From: an uncultured Chloroflexota bacterium
GTDB lineage: Bacteria; Chloroflexota; Chloroflexia; Chloroflexales; Roseiflexaceae
Direction: 5' to 3'
Assembly (NCBI GenBank): GCA_903871975.1
Contig: CAIQIY010000469.1
Span: 1-6,072, forward strand
DNA: 6,072 nucleotides
Part shown: positions 5,881 to 6,072 of the stretch, piece after piece
Position numbering within the stretch: the stretch's first letter is position 1
Layout of the letters: each line of letters starts with the position of its first letter
The notes under the pieces: model-generated
What the model was told of the DNA's origin: nothing
Databases searched by the model: none
Seen by the model: only the letters and a program-made list of their open reading frames with translations
Program-made: the position numbers and the translations under genes

Positions 5881-6072
5881 TTATAACGGCGCTTCGTCCG
5901 ACCACACGAGTTCCGCCTTCTCGATTGCGACGGTATCCCCCTCGCAGACGCCGGCGCGCCGTAATGCCTCGCTGATGCCACTGGCCTCGAGCACGCGCTG
6001 GATGCGATACAACGATTCGGGCTGGGCAAAGTTGGTCATCGAGATCAGTCGCTCGATGCGTCGGCCTTGCAC
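5881..6072 (-). CDS. obg: GTPase Obg/CgtA, C-terminal OCT domain only (5' end outside window)
   Basis: The last 63 residues and the TAA stop (5881-5883) of a gene entering from the right edge. The fragment contains RIERLISMTNF, YRIQRVLEASGI, ALRRAGVCEGDTVAI and a final ELVW. This order (Arg-x-x-x-Leu, then a Leu/Ile-Gln-Arg-Val-Leu-Glu helix, a Leu-Arg-x-Ala-Gly turn, Gly-Asp-Thr-Val, and a short hydrophobic strand) is the Obg C-terminal (OCT) domain. Obg is a ribosome-associated GTPase needed for large-subunit assembly. The Obg fold and the G domain would lie upstream, outside the window. The identification rests on the OCT domain alone, but this domain is largely restricted to bacterial Obg proteins. 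The stop is 31 bases before the sugar transferase GTG, so read-through transcription into the glycan genes is possible. Confidence 0.85.
   Translation of the reverse strand: MQGRRIERLISMTNFAQPESLYRIQRVLEASGISEALRRAGVCEGDTVAIEKAELVWSDEAPL

Noticed and set aside
5850..6029. An upstream extension of the sugar transferase, with in-frame codons up to 6029.
   Set aside because: The extra residues overlap obg, are polar and unlike the family's N-terminus, and the GTG at 5847-5849 has a strong ribosome site.

Overview
The window is a GC-rich stretch of bacterial chromosome in which every supportable gene is on the minus strand, so it reads from high to low coordinates. In that order it holds: the 3' end of the GTPase gene obg (cut by the right edge); a polyprenyl-phosphate sugar-1-phosphate transferase that starts glycan assembly; a UDP-glucuronate decarboxylase-type enzyme (UDP-xylose forming); a multi-pass O-antigen ligase/polymerase-family protein; a UDP-glucuronate 4-epimerase-type enzyme (UDP-galacturonate forming); and the first 268 codons of a flippase-like (YbhN/AglD, lysylphosphatidylglycerol synthase transmembrane family) protein that runs off the left edge.

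Organism: GC-rich codons, GTG starts and frequent GAGGAG Shine-Dalgarno sites suggest a high-GC bacterium. The general look of the decarboxylase and of the Obg C-terminal domain would fit Chloroflexota, but this is an impression from memory of those families and was not tested by any search. If the host is a monoderm of that kind, 'O-antigen ligase' is only a family name and the product would be an exopolysaccharide or a cell-surface glycan, not lipopolysaccharide.

Layout: obg and the sugar transferase are 31 bases apart. A 191-base gap (4171-4361) separates the sugar transferase from the next gene. It has no credible ORF but holds a stable imperfect stem-loop (4288-4309) and a 25-base dyad (4213-4237) about 40 bases before the decarboxylase start. 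The decarboxylase, membrane ligase/polymerase and 4-epimerase genes overlap each other (32 and 16 bases) and so look like one translationally coupled operon. A 46-base spacer then precedes the flippase-like gene.

How they work together (inference from families): the initiating transferase puts a sugar phosphate on undecaprenyl phosphate. The two short-chain dehydrogenase/reductase enzymes both draw on UDP-glucuronate and would supply UDP-xylose and UDP-galacturonate for glycosyltransferases encoded elsewhere. The ligase/polymerase joins lipid-linked glycan outside the membrane, and the flippase-like protein may help move or modify a lipid-linked intermediate. No UDP-glucose dehydrogenase, Wzx flippase, chain-length regulator or ordinary glycosyltransferase is present, so this is only part of a surface-glycan locus. 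I saw no RNA gene, mobile element or CRISPR array, and nothing that amounts to a new biological system. The most notable unexplained signals are the non-coding dyad and stem-loop in the 191-base gap.
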